Assembly: GCA_030272585.1 (NCBI GenBank)
Contig: BSYQ01000010.1
Span: 4,898,001-4,962,000 of the forward strand
From: Bryopsis sp. KO-2023
Taxonomy: Eukaryota > Chlorophyta > Ulvophyceae > Bryopsidales > Bryopsidaceae
Direction: 5' to 3'
Length of the DNA: 64,000 bases
This document shows, piece after piece, positions 62,312 through 64,000 of the stretch. The notes beneath the pieces were generated by a model. That model did not search any database. It had not been told where the DNA came from and saw nothing but the letters and a program-made list of their open reading frames with translations. Each line of letters begins with the position of its first letter. Position 1 is the first letter of the stretch. Both the position numbers and the translations under genes were made by a program.

Positions 62312-63368
62312 AGCTTTCGATCCCCGGCCCGTACTACCGAATCATCCACTCTTTCCCTTCTCACTCTCGACCAATCCGTGAAACCGATGGTCCACAATCC
62401 TTCTCGACAACCTCCACCAAAAAAAAACACACTACGCCTCGCCGCTCGTGTCGCTCAAAATAGAAAGCGAATTTGGGAGCAGACGTCCAGCGCAAACAAG
62501 GTCTCGGTCACGAAACTCCTCGGGTCCCGGGCGCGCGCGTGGGTGTGCTCTGCGCAAGTTCCGTAAAAGCGACTCGGTCGTCAAAACTCGTACGTTGCGG
62601 GGTCCTCCTTAGCTGCGCCCTCTGCGTTCGAAAAAGACAGAATCTCGGAGGTGAAACTACTTAGAGAGTCGCAGAGGGCAGCGAAGCCTTCCTATTTCGC
62701 TTCAACGGTTTGGCAATTTTCTGAAGATGGAAACGTGCATTTTGGTCTATTTTCGTTACGGGTCTGACAGGAAAACCGCCGCCAACTCACTCGCGTTTGC
62801 CACGAATTTCCTCCAAAACACCTACCTACTTGGTACTTGGGTAGTGGAGAGAAAGGGATTGTTTTCTCAACACAACTTGTCTCTTGTTTGGAACTTGTTT
62901 GTTTTTTGCTTCAAGCTAAAAGGGATCACATTCTTTTCCTCAAAAGATAAGATTCCAAAAAGATAGCATCCATGCTAATTTCAGAAATGGAAAGACTCAA
63001 AAATGGGCTCACAGTGTGAAAAAGAATCAGGGGTAAAACCCCACCTGGCTGTATATTGATGGATGAATGAGGTACCTCAGGTTTACCTCAATTCGGGTCA
63101 ATTTGTTCGACAGACTTTTTATGAAAGCTCTTCCCGTATTGGAGTTCTCAACAAATGTTACAGCTTCTGTTTCGGAAAAACGTCAGTACAATTGGCAGAA
63201 CCAAAAGCAAAACAAGTACATCAAACACCCACCCATCAACGAGTCAATAAGGACTTGAAATAAGACAAAAATGAATCCGGATAGGAAACTCCCACCGAGC
63301 AATTCTCATGAAAAATCCATAAACCCAGAAAACTATCCACCACAAACAGCTTCTGAAGACAAACTATT
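62312..63368. other. Intergenic upstream of CNOT11
   Basis: 62312-62700 is GC-rich and CpG-rich, as expected for the CNOT11 promoter. The rest is AT-rich. No coding exon is supported. Confidence 0.45.
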
Positions 63369-64000
63369 TTAACAGGCATCACAGTCATCTTTCTGTTCCA
63401 GAGTGAGCGTGTTGGTCATGTACTTTGAGCTGGAGGACTTAGCACCGGTGACAGTGAACACTGCTGATTCTGCAACGAAAGAGATTCAAAAAATGATTAA
63501 CCAGAAGGTATTGGTATCGAAAACAATCATTGTTAAACAGCCACCCTAAACTTCACAATTCATGGTGCTGGACAGTCAATAAATACAGGTTCAAAAGAGG
63601 CGACAACAGATAGGTAAGGACCAATGTTGATTATGCTGGCCGTGAGGGGAGAAAACACTTAAGAATTTTTTTTTTTCAAATCTGCGTGGCATCATACCAC
63701 TGTCATCAGAATCCTCTGAACAGGGAACCTTCCACTGGGTGCTGTACGAGCTTGCAGTCGCTCCAGAGTCGTCTGTCAGGAAGTTCACCAGATTCGGGCT
63801 GCGTAACAAGGAGAACATACAGAATTCACCAGCAAGCCTAAATTTTCTTTCTTCAAAGAGATATTCAACTCTGTGTTGTTTCTCTCCAAAGGAAAGTTGC
63901 AGTGGCCATCACCTGTTGGTTTAATATCAACTGCCAACAGAAGTGAAGTGTTTCTTGATGATGATTTCACATTTTTCTTGAGGGCAATGCAAGCTGAAAA
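63369..64000 (-). CDS. 3' end of an unrecognised gene, 5' part outside window
   Basis: The last exon, 63469-63369, follows an exon ending at 63698 in matching phase and codes for SAVFTVTGAKSSSSKYMT and a Cys-containing end, DDCDAC. The exon before it reads PNLVNFLTDDSGATASSYST. A further exon probably lies to the right (ALKKNVKSSSRNTSLLLAV) but I could not fix its junctions. Ser-rich and acidic with terminal cysteines; family not recognised. Confidence 0.5.

Overview
This is a nuclear eukaryotic window. Almost every gene is split by short GT-AG introns, the genes have no operon logic, and the proteins are eukaryotic housekeeping factors. A DNA ligase fused to an SNM1-type nuclease (plant LIG6 architecture), a plant-type isoamylase and a plant-length COG1 point to a photosynthetic eukaryote, most likely an alga of the green or streptophyte line. 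That placement is inference. All gene models were spliced by eye from splice signals, reading phase and protein similarity. No alignment or search was run.

Layout, left to right. 1-2067 (-): 5' part of a gene for a bacterial-type protein with a putative organelle-targeting leader. 2432-4907 (+): NudC. 5799-9475 (-): COG1, a Golgi tether subunit. 10293-16019 (-): a long acidic protein whose C-terminus resembles the condensin kleisin CAP-H. 16713-22107 (-): a complete Ty3/gypsy-type LTR retrotransposon with 5-bp target duplication, near-identical LTRs, gag-protease and pol. 23259-27359 and 28869-33472 (both -): two tandem paralogues coding for secreted proteins built on a strict C-x7-C octad repeat. 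33988-35611 (-): TMEM205-like membrane protein. 35822-40654 (+): isoamylase. 42028-43140 (+): AIG1/ADTRP-like membrane protein. 45254-47070 (+): unknown single-pass coiled-coil protein. 48913-55983 (+): LIG6-type nuclease-ligase. 56407-59277 (+): TMEM185-like membrane protein with a C-terminal RING. 60277-62311 (-): CNOT11. 63369-64000 (-): 3' end of an unknown gene running off the window.

The genes do not form one pathway. Most are single-copy housekeeping functions: vesicle tethering, chromosome structure, mRNA decay, DNA repair, starch debranching. The accessory part is the 16.7-33.5 kb stretch, which holds the young retrotransposon and the tandem Cys-octad pair. That pair is the best candidate for something undescribed: a secreted, disulfide-rich octad-repeat protein followed by a shared helical module and a conserved Cys/Trp-rich C-terminal module. 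The paralogues keep their exon phases but have very different amounts of octad and Gly/Asp-rich sequence.
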